Notes: generated by a model not told the origin, from the sequence alone. Shown: positions 17,240-26,534, numbered from the stretch's first letter. The stretch: 49,082 bases of DNA from CPC320 sp002684375 (GCA_965662545.1 CBFIHZ010000029.1:1-49082); one strand, 5' to 3'. Translations and numbers: made by a program.

Positions 17240-18141
17240 TCCGAGTTGCACTTTGCGTAGATTTATCACCGGCTCAAACCTCACGCCTTCGGGTGGGTCT
17301 TGAAGGCGCTGAACTGGTAGAAAGTAATGAGCTGGCAGGTTGTGATGTCGCCTTTGGTAACCCCGAAGCAGACGCCTTAATTGGTGCCACATCCCTGAGA
17401 TGGGTCCAATTGGAATCCGTTGGGTTTAGCGAATATCTGAATTTGGATTGGGATAAGTTGGGGCAGCGTCTTACCCTGACAAATCTGGCTGGGTTCTTTG
17501 CCGACCCAGTGGCAGAAACTGCGCTGGCTGGTTTGTTGGCAATGGCGCGTGGAATTGATGAACTGCTGCATCTCCAGGCCACCAGCACTTGGAAAGGTGA
17601 TCCGGTTAGAACAAGGCTCCGATCACTGTCAGGCAATCACGTTGTGATGGTTGGTTTCGGCGCGATCAACCAAAGATTGGCGACTTTATTGGCGCCATTC
17701 AACTGCCAGATCACGCCTATTCGTACGGCCACCCCTGTTGAAAAAATGGATCGCGCGCTTGCGACAGCCGATATTGTCGTCTGCTGCGTCCCTGACACAT
17801 TAGCCACCCGGGGCATGTTTGATGCAGCCCGATTGGCGCTGTTGCCCAAGCACGCAGTCTTTGCAAACTTTGGGCGCGGCTCTATTGTGAACGAAGCTTC
17901 ACTCGCTGACGCCCTGAACAATGGCCAGATCGGTGGGGCTTTACTGGACGTCACCGAAGATGAACCACTGCCCACCAGTCATCCATTCTGGAAATGCCGA
18001 AACACAATTCTGACACAGCATTCCGGTGGTGGTACTGCGGATGAACTGGATAAGAAAATTGATGTCTTTCTGTCCAATTTTACTCGCTTCAGAAATGGCG
18101 AACCGTTGGTAGGTATTGTCGATATGAAAAGAGGTTATTAA
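17236..18141 (+). CDS. D-isomer-specific 2-hydroxyacid dehydrogenase
   Basis: A 301-residue NAD(P)-dependent dehydrogenase that should interconvert a D-2-hydroxy acid and its 2-keto acid. The catalytic Arg (NFGRGSIVNE), Glu (DVTEDEPLP) and His (TQHSGGG) of the family are all present. The nucleotide-binding GxGxxG reads GFGAINQRL, with the third glycine replaced by Asn. The N-terminal part is compact, as in the GhrA/hydroxypyruvate-reductase-like group. The GTG start at 17236 overlaps the previous stop (GTGA), and its own stop overlaps the next start (TAATG), so it is in the same operon. Substrate is not predictable. Confidence 0.8.
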   Translation: MIRVALCVDLSPAQTSRLRVGLEGAELVESNELAGCDVAFGNPEADALIGATSLRWVQLESVGFSEYLNLDWDKLGQRLTLTNLAGFFADPVAETALAGLLAMARGIDELLHLQATSTWKGDPVRTRLRSLSGNHVVMVGFGAINQRLATLLAPFNCQITPIRTATPVEKMDRALATADIVVCCVPDTLATRGMFDAARLALLPKHAVFANFGRGSIVNEASLADALNNGQIGGALLDVTEDEPLPTSHPFWKCRNTILTQHSGGGTADELDKKIDVFLSNFTRFRNGEPLVGIVDMKRGY

Positions 18142-19343
18142 TGTCTAGGATTGTGAATATTCGCTGTGTTTTGCTCAGTTCGCCCTACGCCGATGCTGAT
18201 GATCCAGAAATCAAAGAGTGCTTTCCTAACGGCCCAAAGCGCACTATTGGCATGGTCGAGGTGACGTTGGAGGATGGCACGACTGGGCTGGGAGAGGGAT
18301 ATCTGGCGGTTTTTGCACCTTTGGTTTTTAAATCTATTGTTGACCTTTGCACGCCACAGGTGATGTTTAAAAACGGCTTTGACATAGCGCGACGTGTCCA
18401 AGACTTGCGTTCGCTTTGTGATTACTGGTCACTGCAAGGGGCGGCCCGACATGTGATTGCCGCCTTTGAAATTGCATTACAGGATGCCAAAGGGAAATCA
18501 CTAGGACAACCAGTCTATGATTTACTGGGGGGGGCTAAAAGCGACCAGATTGCCATTTATGGATCGGGTGGTTGTTGTGATGCAAAGGAACAGTTTCAAC
18601 GCGAATTGGGTGAACTCAACACTCTGGGGATCAAAAGCTATAAAATTCGATCGATTAAAACTGACATTCTGCGCACCGTCTGGGTGCTGGAGGAAGCCGC
18701 CAAACACGGCATTTCTGTAGGCGTGGACATGTGTCAAAATTTAGCTGATCCGCCACAGGCAGTTGACGATGTTGTTTCATTTGTTGAGGCCGTGCATGCC
18801 CTCACCAATCATAGGATGATTTTTGTGGAAGAGGCACTTGGTCCTGATTGCCCAGATGAGTTCCGCAATTTACGTGGAAGGATTGATGTGGCTGTCTGCG
18901 GCGGCGAAATCATCACGACACCAAAAGAAATGATCGAACGCATCAACGCAGATGTTTATGATTTCGTACAGCCAGATGCCTCAGTGATGGGAGGGATTTC
19001 AGCCGTTATGGATGTTTTTGAAGCTGCAAAGTCAAAAGGGACCGACGTAGTTGTTCATGCTTGGGGTGGTGCTGCAGCAATTATGGCGAGCTATCATGCT
19101 GCATTTGCTGCTGGTGGAAAACTTGTAGAATATCCGATGCTGGCTTTTCCGCTCGGGGCGGAGATGATCGGTGATCAAGGTAAAATAATTAACGGAGAGC
19201 TTTTGCGGCCCACCGCACCGGGGTTAGGGGTGACACTGACCAAGGAAATGGAAGCGCGTTATCCATTTGATGAAACAGCAGTTTATTCTTGTGCGTTGAT
19301 TGATTTTGGTCCACCACCTGACATTTACTGGGCATCCCCATAA
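18141..19343 (+). CDS. Enolase-superfamily (mandelate racemase-like) sugar-acid dehydratase
   Basis: A 400-residue enolase-superfamily protein. The N-terminal capping domain (about 1-130) is followed by the barrel with the acid/base motif KIR in SYKIRS. The metal ligands are Asp in GVDMCQN, Glu in FVEEALG and Glu in CGGEIIT. A second-shell pair is QPD and the barrel-end His lies in VVVHAWGG. KxR plus a His favours proton abstraction on a hydroxy acid, so a dehydratase or racemase of a sugar acid is likely. It is the last gene of the DapA/ABC/ALDH/dehydrogenase operon; a dehydratase making a 2-keto-3-deoxy acid for the DapA-family enzyme would make chemical sense (inference). Confidence 0.82.
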   Translation: MSRIVNIRCVLLSSPYADADDPEIKECFPNGPKRTIGMVEVTLEDGTTGLGEGYLAVFAPLVFKSIVDLCTPQVMFKNGFDIARRVQDLRSLCDYWSLQGAARHVIAAFEIALQDAKGKSLGQPVYDLLGGAKSDQIAIYGSGGCCDAKEQFQRELGELNTLGIKSYKIRSIKTDILRTVWVLEEAAKHGISVGVDMCQNLADPPQAVDDVVSFVEAVHALTNHRMIFVEEALGPDCPDEFRNLRGRIDVAVCGGEIITTPKEMIERINADVYDFVQPDASVMGGISAVMDVFEAAKSKGTDVVVHAWGGAAAIMASYHAAFAAGGKLVEYPMLAFPLGAEMIGDQGKIINGELLRPTAPGLGVTLTKEMEARYPFDETAVYSCALIDFGPPPDIYWASP

Positions 19344-19662
19344 AAAGCGTGAACTTGGTCGCACCAGACAGACCCAATGAGATTAGCAGCCTGACATGAA
19401 ACTAGGGTCTACCTTAACAAGGCTGCAAAATGGTCGAAAAACTGGGACCACTTCTGAACCACTACAGCTAAAGGTTAAGGATTGCACTGGAACCAAGACA
19501 TCGCAGTCAGCCCGTATTGCATCCAAATGCGGGTTGCAGCTTTCGGCGATAACGATTGGTACATAGCCCAGACGGCGGGCGGCTTGCATATGTGGGCTTC
19601 GGTAGTTGTATAGCGGCGTACGTGTGACATCTATGTCCACGTAAACTACACACCTTGCCCGA
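19344..19662. other. IS3 tip and truncated gene fill this gap
   Basis: The space between the enolase-type gene and the MFS gene holds no intact gene. About 19376-19455 is an IS3 end that matches, in inverse orientation, the end at about 39590-39665. The rest is the 5' stub of an ATP-grasp gene read on the minus strand. Confidence 0.6.
19376..19455 (+). mobile_element. Solo IS3 element end
   Basis: GAGATTAGCAGCCTGACATG, GCTGCAAAATGGTCGAAAAA and a terminal GGGACCACTTC are present in this order. The reverse complement of the 39590-39665 stretch next to the IS3 orfB there has nearly the same sequence. Only about 80 bases remain, with no transposase coding. This suggests deletion of the element body, perhaps by recombination between copies. 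Confidence 0.7.
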
Positions 19663-19673
19663 TCAGATGTCAT
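19456..19673 (-). pseudogene. ATP-grasp ligase, N-terminal stub cut by IS3 tip
   Basis: From the ATG at 19671-19673 the minus-strand frame reads VVYVDIDVTRTPLYNYRSPH, then MQAARRLGYVPIVIAES and ADCDVLVPV, then runs into the IS3 tip. This resembles the N-terminal pre-ATP-grasp domain of amino-acid/dipeptide ligase-type ATP-grasp proteins. Those are often encoded beside an MFS exporter for the product, and this gene follows and overlaps the end of the MFS gene. The ATP-binding and catalytic domains are gone, so it is inactive. Confidence 0.6.
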
Positions 19674-20925
19674 TGAACTTTCCTTTTTCGCCTTTGGCAT
19701 CCGCGCTGCGAATTGCCAACACCAGTACAACCCAAGAAAGTAGCACCAAAAGAATTGTACCGCCGTAAATCAATGCTGATGCTGGGACCAACGGGATGAT
19801 TTCAAGCACCCAGCCTGCTATTAAGATGCCACTAAACAGCGCCAGCCTTTCGACTGCATAGCTAATGTTTAGCAGACGATCCCGAAGGCTTCGCGAGTCG
19901 ACCTGCATGCAGGAATAATAGCTGATTTCTGTGGCCGCATCGAAAAGCCCCGCCAGAAAGGCAAAGACAATATAAAGCAGCAGTGTGTCGACCTGGAACA
20001 CCGCAAGGAAGAAACAAAACGTAAGAATGTTAGTGGCCATAAAGACCATGGTCATAGCAGTGTTTTCAGCAAAATGACGCCCCAAGATGGGCGGCACCGC
20101 AAAACCTGAAACCACTTTCCCCACACCCCAAGCCGCCAGAAGCCAACCAGCCAAGGTCGCTTGGTTCTGAATGTCGTATTCTGCTGAAAGGAGTGGGAAA
20201 CCCACATTATGAACCCCTGATCCCAAGGCTTCGCCTGCGCGTGCAACGATCAACAGTACGAAAATCAACGGAACAGCCGCGGCAACGGCCTGCGTGATGC
20301 CGGAATTTAGTGTACCCGCCGCTGACGTAGGGGGTTCATCGGGCAAGTTGGGCGCATGAAACGAGGTAATAAATCCAGCAATCACAAAACCGATTGCGGA
20401 TATAACAAGAAGCCACAGCACAGGCCCTGAGGCATAAATTAAACCGGTCAGCAACCCGCTGAACACAACAGCCAAAGCTTGCGCTGTCTGAACCCTGCCG
20501 TTCCAGACATGCTTTTGGTCTTTGCCAACCAATTCCGGCCCGACTGAAATCATGGTTATGTTTGAAATACCGAAAGTGACCCCTAACACAAACCCTGCAG
20601 CCAGCAGCGCCGATACTTCGCCCGATGCTGGAACGAGGGCGGCAATAACCACGATCACAGCCGCCGCAAGGTCTGCGTTTAACAAAAGCCGGGGTAGGCC
20701 AAGAACCCGCGACAGCCGTGGGGCAACAAGCGCACCAAGCGCGCTACCAACCATGCGCAAGGCAACGATCACACCGACCAATATGACGTTGTCGGTCAGA
20801 TCAATCACGCGAATGCTGAAGACTACCATCAAGATCGTTGAGATCGCAGCAGAACAGAAACGCCCGGTCAGAATGCTTCGAATGGCAGGTGTGCCAATCA
20901 AGGCTGTTGAGGGGGTATCATTCAT
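19663..20925 (-). CDS. MFS transporter
   Basis: A 420-residue major-facilitator protein with about 12 hydrophobic segments. An MFS-type loop follows helix 2 (ALVAPRLSRVLGLPRLLL), and acidic residues occur in helix 1/loop 1 (VIDLTDNV). The ribosome site AGGAATT precedes the ATG at 20925. It overlaps the start of the ATP-grasp stub, so the two were probably a ligase plus exporter pair, as in small-peptide or modified-amino-acid pathways. With the ligase truncated, the exporter may be an orphan. Substrate unknown. Confidence 0.8.
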   Translation of the reverse strand: MNDTPSTALIGTPAIRSILTGRFCSAAISTILMVVFSIRVIDLTDNVILVGVIVALRMVGSALGALVAPRLSRVLGLPRLLLNADLAAAVIVVIAALVPASGEVSALLAAGFVLGVTFGISNITMISVGPELVGKDQKHVWNGRVQTAQALAVVFSGLLTGLIYASGPVLWLLVISAIGFVIAGFITSFHAPNLPDEPPTSAAGTLNSGITQAVAAAVPLIFVLLIVARAGEALGSGVHNVGFPLLSAEYDIQNQATLAGWLLAAWGVGKVVSGFAVPPILGRHFAENTAMTMVFMATNILTFCFFLAVFQVDTLLLYIVFAFLAGLFDAATEISYYSCMQVDSRSLRDRLLNISYAVERLALFSGILIAGWVLEIIPLVPASALIYGGTILLVLLSWVVLVLAIRSADAKGEKGKFNDI

Positions 20926-20962
20926 CTTGATTGAATTCCTTTGAAGCCAAAGATTATCGTTT

Positions 20963-23398
20963 TCAACGTCGCATTAATTGATGAGATGAATCATAGGGTG
21001 ACGCTTGAATCACTTTTGCGCTCACCAGCAGTCCGCACATGTCAACTTCGAGCATCACATCTGGTTCAGCAACATCCAAATTAACAAACGCATAGGCAAG
21101 ATTCTTGCCCACGCGGTGCCCCCATTCCCCGGATGTGATCGTTCCAACAACCTTATCATCCACCATGACAGACGCGCCGCCGTGAGCGGGCGCGTCCGTC
21201 GTTGCAATTTCAAGCGTGACTAACCGCTTTGAGGATCCTTTAGCCTGACGTCTTATTAGGGCGTCGCGACCGACGAAATCACCCTTCTCCAATTTCACAA
21301 ATCGATCCAGACCGGTTTCAAAGGGATCAAACTCGGTGAGCAGATCGGCCTTCCAGTGCAGAAAGCCCTTTTCTATACGCATCGCATTAACCGCCCGTGC
21401 GCCGAACAGTTGCATTCCATGGGCTTTGCCAGCCTCCCTGAGCCCAAGATAAGCCGCGTACAGCGACGCGTTGGGGACGTGGATTTCATAAGCGAGCTCT
21501 CCGGAAAAGCTGACGGCCAAAACAGTGGAAGGTGCAAATCCGACAAATGCCTCGCGGACAGACAACCACGGGAACGCTTTTTGCGACCAGTCGCCGCGCG
21601 CGCAGGCAGAGAGCACGTCACGGGCCTTTGGACCGGCGAGCACAAGGATCGTCTGGTCGTTGGTCAGACTTTTGATGTGGACGTCTTCATCGTCACGGAC
21701 ATGCGTGGTTAACCACTCTAAATCGTGTGTTTCAGACGCTGCGGCAGACCCGTACCAGACCCGTGCGGGCCCCCGGTCTGACGCAGGAAGATTGGCGACC
21801 GTGGCTTCGCTTTTGATCATGCCATAGTGGTTTAACAGATACCCAAGCCCCACTCGGCCATCGCGCTTTGTAACATTGCCGCAAATCATCCGATCCAGAA
21901 ATGCATGGCAGTCGGCTCCTGTGATCTCCAAGCGATTGAACCCATTTACTTCACATAGGCCGACGTTCTGCTGCACGTTTTTGACCTCGGCCGCGACGAC
22001 GTCAAAGGTTTCATCAAAATTGAAGCCAAGGGTCGGGTGAAAGTCTGGCGCAGGCTTGATGTAATCCACCCGCTCCCAGCCGTTGACCACAGTGAACTCT
22101 GCCCCGGCAGCCGCAAGGATTGGTGTCAGTGGCGTCGTCTTGGCAGGCCGTCCGGCGGGGCGGTGTTCATGGGGGAAATGAAAGCGGAATTCGTTCTGAT
22201 AATCCTCAATCGCTTTCAGCGCTGTCATTTCCATATTCGCATGCCCAGTAAATCTGCGCGGATCAAGGCACCATGTGTCATAGCAGGCCTCTCCATGAAC
22301 AATCTGCTGGGCCAACAGCCAACCATGTCCGCCGCCTTCGCCCAGTCCTGCACGCAGGCCGATAATGCAAAATGCATTGCGTTTGTGCGGGATGGGGCCA
22401 ACCAAAGGGGCGCCATCAATCGTATAGGTGATCGGGCCGTTCACCACACGTTTGATCCCCACTTTGGTCAATGCAGGCATGCGGGCAAAAGCGCCCTCAA
22501 GCACGTCCATCACACGGTCAAGATCATCGGGGCACAAGTCATTGCTAAAGTTGGGATTGATCCCGTCCATGCCCCATGTCCTGCAATCTTGTTCATAAAA
22601 ACCGACCAACAGGCCGTTTTTTTCTTGCCGTGCATAATAGTCTGAGATCGGACAGCGCAGCAGCGGCATGCGGTGGTCCGCCTCGGCAATTTCCGGGATG
22701 TCTTCGGTGACGAAATATTGATGCTCCATCGAGGCGACAGGATGGTGAACACCCATCATCACGCCCACCTCGTTGACGCGATAGCCACAGGCGTTCACCA
22801 CAATATCGGCGTCAATGCTGCCTTTGTTCGTTTCGACGGTCCATGTATCATCGCTACGCTGGCGCAAGCCGGTGACCAAGGTTTGGCGGTAGACCTTGGC
22901 CCCCGCTTTACGCGCATGAAACGCAAGCGCCTGACAAAGCTGGGCGGGATCAATGTCGCCGTCTTCCCCATCCCATAAACCGCCCAAGAGGTTCTCTGTT
23001 GTAATCAGCGGGTGACGCCGAGCACATTCCTCGGCGTCGAGCACCTCAAAGGTCACGCCCATCCCGCGCGCCATTGAAGCGAAATGCCGGTAGCCTTGCA
23101 TCTGCGCTTTGGTGTTCGCCAGCCTGATGCCGCCGTCGCCGTGGTGGTACCCAACGGGGTATTCGGGATCATCACGCAGTTTTTTATACAGATTGATTGA
23201 ATGCGCCTTCAGCCCGACCATTGTTTGGTTCATGCCAAAGTTCGTAACCTGTGCCGCCGAGTGCCATGTCGTACCCGATGTCAGCTCGTCACGTTCGATC
23301 AACACAACGTCCGACCAGCCTTCCTGTGTAAGATGGTAGAGCGTTGAGCACCCAGCGATACCACCGCCAATGACGACAACTTTCGTACGCGACTTCAT
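20963..23398 (-). CDS. FAD-dependent dimethylglycine/sarcosine dehydrogenase-type protein with GcvT domain
   Basis: An 811-residue two-domain enzyme. The N-terminal DAO-type FAD domain (about 1-420) starts with KVVVIGGGIAGCSTLYHLT. It has TSGTTWHSAAQ, where the His corresponds to the covalent FAD-binding His of dimethylglycine dehydrogenase. The C-terminal aminomethyltransferase (GcvT) domain (about 425-800) has NHYGMIKSEATV and FSGELAYEIHVP and should pass the demethylated C1 unit to tetrahydrofolate. The start at 23398 is chosen because AGGAGATATATC precedes it and the FAD motif begins six residues in; a longer frame adds 19 poor residues. The probable role is N-demethylation of a methylated glycine derived from glycine betaine. 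It is divergent from the MttB-like stub. Confidence 0.85.
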   Translation of the reverse strand: MKSRTKVVVIGGGIAGCSTLYHLTQEGWSDVVLIERDELTSGTTWHSAAQVTNFGMNQTMVGLKAHSINLYKKLRDDPEYPVGYHHGDGGIRLANTKAQMQGYRHFASMARGMGVTFEVLDAEECARRHPLITTENLLGGLWDGEDGDIDPAQLCQALAFHARKAGAKVYRQTLVTGLRQRSDDTWTVETNKGSIDADIVVNACGYRVNEVGVMMGVHHPVASMEHQYFVTEDIPEIAEADHRMPLLRCPISDYYARQEKNGLLVGFYEQDCRTWGMDGINPNFSNDLCPDDLDRVMDVLEGAFARMPALTKVGIKRVVNGPITYTIDGAPLVGPIPHKRNAFCIIGLRAGLGEGGGHGWLLAQQIVHGEACYDTWCLDPRRFTGHANMEMTALKAIEDYQNEFRFHFPHEHRPAGRPAKTTPLTPILAAAGAEFTVVNGWERVDYIKPAPDFHPTLGFNFDETFDVVAAEVKNVQQNVGLCEVNGFNRLEITGADCHAFLDRMICGNVTKRDGRVGLGYLLNHYGMIKSEATVANLPASDRGPARVWYGSAAASETHDLEWLTTHVRDDEDVHIKSLTNDQTILVLAGPKARDVLSACARGDWSQKAFPWLSVREAFVGFAPSTVLAVSFSGELAYEIHVPNASLYAAYLGLREAGKAHGMQLFGARAVNAMRIEKGFLHWKADLLTEFDPFETGLDRFVKLEKGDFVGRDALIRRQAKGSSKRLVTLEIATTDAPAHGGASVMVDDKVVGTITSGEWGHRVGKNLAYAFVNLDVAEPDVMLEVDMCGLLVSAKVIQASPYDSSHQLMRR

Positions 23399-23585
23399 GA
23401 TATATCTCCTGCATTTATCGCCGATCACAGGGCTGCATTTTGGCATTTGTCGCAACGACTAATTCACAAATTTCAAATATTCGCAATTACATCCCTATTT
23501 TCAGAAATTGCGTCTCCGTGTTTGCATCTGCATGGGAATCGAGACTGTTCTGGAGATACAGGCAACGCGAATGGACAAGGACCCA

Positions 23586-23804
23586 ATGGTTGAGACAGCA
23601 AAGCGCGGCGGGCGCAAGGAGCGCTTGGCAAAGCGTGCGGGAAAACCTGCGGTTGATGCCGGTCCGCCGGATCAAATCGGTGGGACCTATAAACCGCTGA
23701 GCGCGGCGGAGCTTGCCGCGATTTACCACACCGCGCTAAAGCTGTTGGAAAACCTTGGGCTGGGCAAAGTGGCCGATAGACTGCGCGCCGCGGAAAAGCT
23801 GGTA
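23586..23804 (+). pseudogene. Trimethylamine methyltransferase (MttB) family, N-terminal stub
   Basis: From the ATG at 23586 (AAGGA five bases upstream) the frame reads TAKRGGRKERLAKRAGK, then QIGGTYKPLSAAELAAIYHTA and LKLLENLGLGKVADRLRAAEKL. This matches the N-terminus of the MttB-superfamily corrinoid methyltransferases common in Rhodobacteraceae (RRGGRRxR...GG.Y.PLS...IH..AL..LE..G). It then runs into the IS3 tip at 23805, so only about 70 of the usual 500 residues remain. Relatives demethylate quaternary amines, which fits the divergent demethylating dehydrogenase. Confidence 0.72.
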
Positions 23805-23880
23805 TGCCCCCATTCGGTGGTCCATGATAAATGTAAATGCATAGTGGGATTTTGGTCTACAGTAATGACATAGAACGCTA
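23805..23880 (-). mobile_element. IS3-family element end cutting the MttB-like gene
   Basis: Reading the minus strand, ITVDQNPTMH is followed by the tip TGGACCACCGAATGGGGGCA. The fragment at 10720-10800 ends with the related ITVDQNPTIH-type terminus and a related tip. It is the right end of the same IS3-type element, here inserted in the MttB-like gene. The rest of the element is missing, so a deletion extended from this end toward the GldG gene. Confidence 0.62.
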
Positions 23881-23948
23881 GTGCGCCAAGACCAAGATCA
23901 CGCTCATCAACCGCGCGATAAAGGGGTGTCAGCGGAATAAGCAACGGC

Positions 23949-26534
23949 TTAAGCTAGCCTTGATTGGCGACGTCGTCGGCGCAGCCATATATTCATGCCA
24001 ATAACCAAAATTGGGCCACAGGCAAAATTAAAAATCACAATATTGCGAAACAGGACATTTACATTCTTGCGCATCCTTTGTCTGAGCGCCCTTAAATTTC
24101 GTTTGATCGGATATGCAAGAGCCTGCAATTGCATAACCTGTTGCTGTAGATCGTCTGGAAGCTGGTCCCGAGACGCCGCACCCGTCAGCCGCATGACCTC
24201 TGCAATACTGGATTCAGCTTTTGAAATCTGAGCAAGGTAATCTGCTTCACGCTCTCTATAAGTCCGGCGCGCCTTATTTAGCATCTCCTCCACCCGCTCG
24301 AATGACCGGACAGGATTTCCATTTGAGCGGATCGCCAGCAGACGTTCATCTCCCGCCAAATATTCGACAATATTTAAAAATAATGAAAAATTGTCATTGA
24401 TTGGCCGCGGCATCGTGGCACCGCCAACCTGAGCCTCGCTCATGCTGTAGCCATTATAAATCCAATCTGCATCAGCCACTGCGAAAAGAGACGCGTTACG
24501 ACTGTTAACCTCTACACCGCCATCACCGAAGGCTGGCTCGACAGGCCCATCAATGTAAACAACTAGATTTCGCGGCGGGTGGGATTCTGGCACAAAATGA
24601 GCAGCCAGCTGCTCGGCTGCCTGCTTTTTGATCTCATGCTTGGCCAACTCGGCGGTCTGTGTACTGGTATAAACAATGGAATGCACAGCTTTATTTTCAG
24701 CGGCGATTTCAAAATGGCCTGCGTCAGCAAATAGGAGTTTGTTCAGCAGCAATGAAGCTGGATGGTCCTTGGAAATATTGTCTGGCCCAAGTTCCATCCA
24801 ATAGGGAAAAGGATAAGCCTTTCCGGAACTGGAGCGAACAAGCGACGGATTAAGATCATCGCCCACAATTTTGTCACCAGCCATTTCCACGCCATAGAAA
24901 GACAACAAATCAATCAATGTGTTAATCTCACCGTCTTTCGACGCTTGGATTGCTAGCGAAGCATTTGCCTCATTCATGCGTTGATAGGGGTCAACCAGCA
25001 ATAATGTACCTGACCCACCGGCAATATGTTTGTCGATTGCCACGAGCATGCCACGCCGCAGTATTGGCGTATCTATAACGACCAGCACATCTATATCTTT
25101 TGGCAGGGCCTCTGCAAAATGGGGAATGACTGTGACATCATATTGGTTCTTCAATTCTTCGAGAATTGAAAAGGAACTATGCGGCTCGGTTGCATTTTTT
25201 GGTTTGAGAAATGATGACAGCACCCCAATCCGCGGTGTCGCCTCACGCGACAGATTGCTGATTTGCAAAGCAACATCATATTCAAGCAACGCGGCCCGTT
25301 TGTAGTCAAAATAATTTATCGCAAGCTTTTTGTCGCCCACCTTAAAGACCGCGCCTAAATACAACGTATCACCTGAACTCATCGGCACTGCAGCGACACC
25401 ATCCATCTGTGCCAGCTCTGCCTCCTCGGTATCATCACTCAGAGCAATGAAATCAACTTCAATCCTGCCGTTGCCAACTCTTTGCATACGTTTCAACAGC
25501 CGCTCTACCCGCTCACGATGCTGCCTGATCATTTGTGGGACTTCGCTCAGGCTCTTGTTAAAAAAGAACTGGATTTTAGTTTTTGGTGGAGCATCGCGGA
25601 CAATGTTGACTGTCTGCTCATTCAAAGTGAATTGGCGCTGCGCACTGGCATCAATACCAATATCTATCCTCGAGACCAATGCCGTAACCGACGCCACCGT
25701 AGCTACAACTACAATGAACATGGCAAGGCTGCCAAGGACGGCGCTGGCATTACCACCAGTTGGTTGGCGAAGGACTGCAAATTGACGTGATGCAATCCCA
25801 AGCGACCCAACAGATAAAAACAGAAAATACATTATAGACGCCAGCGTAACATCACCGGAAACAATTTCCCGGAACCAATATCTTGGGCTGAGAACATATG
25901 AGTAGCTGATTAACTCTTCCATTTGATCGGGCAGAAATATCAACAGTGATCTCTCGATATCACAAACCAGCAATCCCAACACCAGCGCAATACCCAGAAG
26001 AAAGGCAGAAACCTTCTCCTTGCAAATTGCCGCAGCGAGTATGGCAACTGCATAGAGCGATAACAGCAATAATGCGGCCCCAAAATAACCAGAGCAAACC
26101 ACCCCCCAATCCGGTTGGCCCAGAAAAGCAATCGTCACAACCATCGGAAATGTTAGGAGAAGCATGGCGAGCAGTACAACCGCGCCCGACATCCATTTGC
26201 CAATGATGAAGACTACAGGTGGCAACGGCAACGATAACAAAAGATCAACGCTACCCGATCGTTTATAGCCGTCAAATGACCGCATCGCTAATGCCGGTAC
26301 AAGCAAAATGCTGATCCAAACTAGGAACTGCCATTGCAGATCAAGGGTGGCCAGATTTGAATCCAAAAAATTGCCAATAAAGAAAATGCCGCCAATTAAA
26401 AACAGCAGGAAGCCGCAGATAAACACTGGCATGGTCGAAGAATAGGCATGCTGCCTTAGTTCGTGTAGCAGAACCGCCCAGATCATCCCTTTTAATGTGC
26501 GGCGGTGCCCATGTGGTGTAACCAAGCTAGCCAT
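23949..26534 (-). CDS. Fused ABC-2 permease and GldG-like protein
   Basis: An 861-residue membrane protein that fuses the two non-ATPase parts of a Gld-type ABC exporter. Residues about 15-290 are an ABC-2/GldF-type permease with about seven helices (start MIWAVLLHELRQHAYS in the numbering used, then MRSFDGYKRSGSVDLLLSLP). Residues about 300-840 are the GldG/DUF-type extracytoplasmic region (FTLNEQTVNIVRDAPPKTKI, VLVVIDTPILRR, LLLVDPYQRMNEAN) and end in a last helix. A C-terminal coiled coil (MRLTGAASRDQLPDDLQQQV region) precedes that helix. The ATG at 26534 is chosen over a TTG at 26564; it overlaps the ATPase stop by eight bases. Such systems usually have a DUF4340 partner gene next; none is present here, where an IS scar lies instead. 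Confidence 0.82.
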   Translation of the reverse strand: MASLVTPHGHRRTLKGMIWAVLLHELRQHAYSSTMPVFICGFLLFLIGGIFFIGNFLDSNLATLDLQWQFLVWISILLVPALAMRSFDGYKRSGSVDLLLSLPLPPVVFIIGKWMSGAVVLLAMLLLTFPMVVTIAFLGQPDWGVVCSGYFGAALLLLSLYAVAILAAAICKEKVSAFLLGIALVLGLLVCDIERSLLIFLPDQMEELISYSYVLSPRYWFREIVSGDVTLASIMYFLFLSVGSLGIASRQFAVLRQPTGGNASAVLGSLAMFIVVVATVASVTALVSRIDIGIDASAQRQFTLNEQTVNIVRDAPPKTKIQFFFNKSLSEVPQMIRQHRERVERLLKRMQRVGNGRIEVDFIALSDDTEEAELAQMDGVAAVPMSSGDTLYLGAVFKVGDKKLAINYFDYKRAALLEYDVALQISNLSREATPRIGVLSSFLKPKNATEPHSSFSILEELKNQYDVTVIPHFAEALPKDIDVLVVIDTPILRRGMLVAIDKHIAGGSGTLLLVDPYQRMNEANASLAIQASKDGEINTLIDLLSFYGVEMAGDKIVGDDLNPSLVRSSSGKAYPFPYWMELGPDNISKDHPASLLLNKLLFADAGHFEIAAENKAVHSIVYTSTQTAELAKHEIKKQAAEQLAAHFVPESHPPRNLVVYIDGPVEPAFGDGGVEVNSRNASLFAVADADWIYNGYSMSEAQVGGATMPRPINDNFSLFLNIVEYLAGDERLLAIRSNGNPVRSFERVEEMLNKARRTYREREADYLAQISKAESSIAEVMRLTGAASRDQLPDDLQQQVMQLQALAYPIKRNLRALRQRMRKNVNVLFRNIVIFNFACGPILVIGMNIWLRRRRRQSRLA

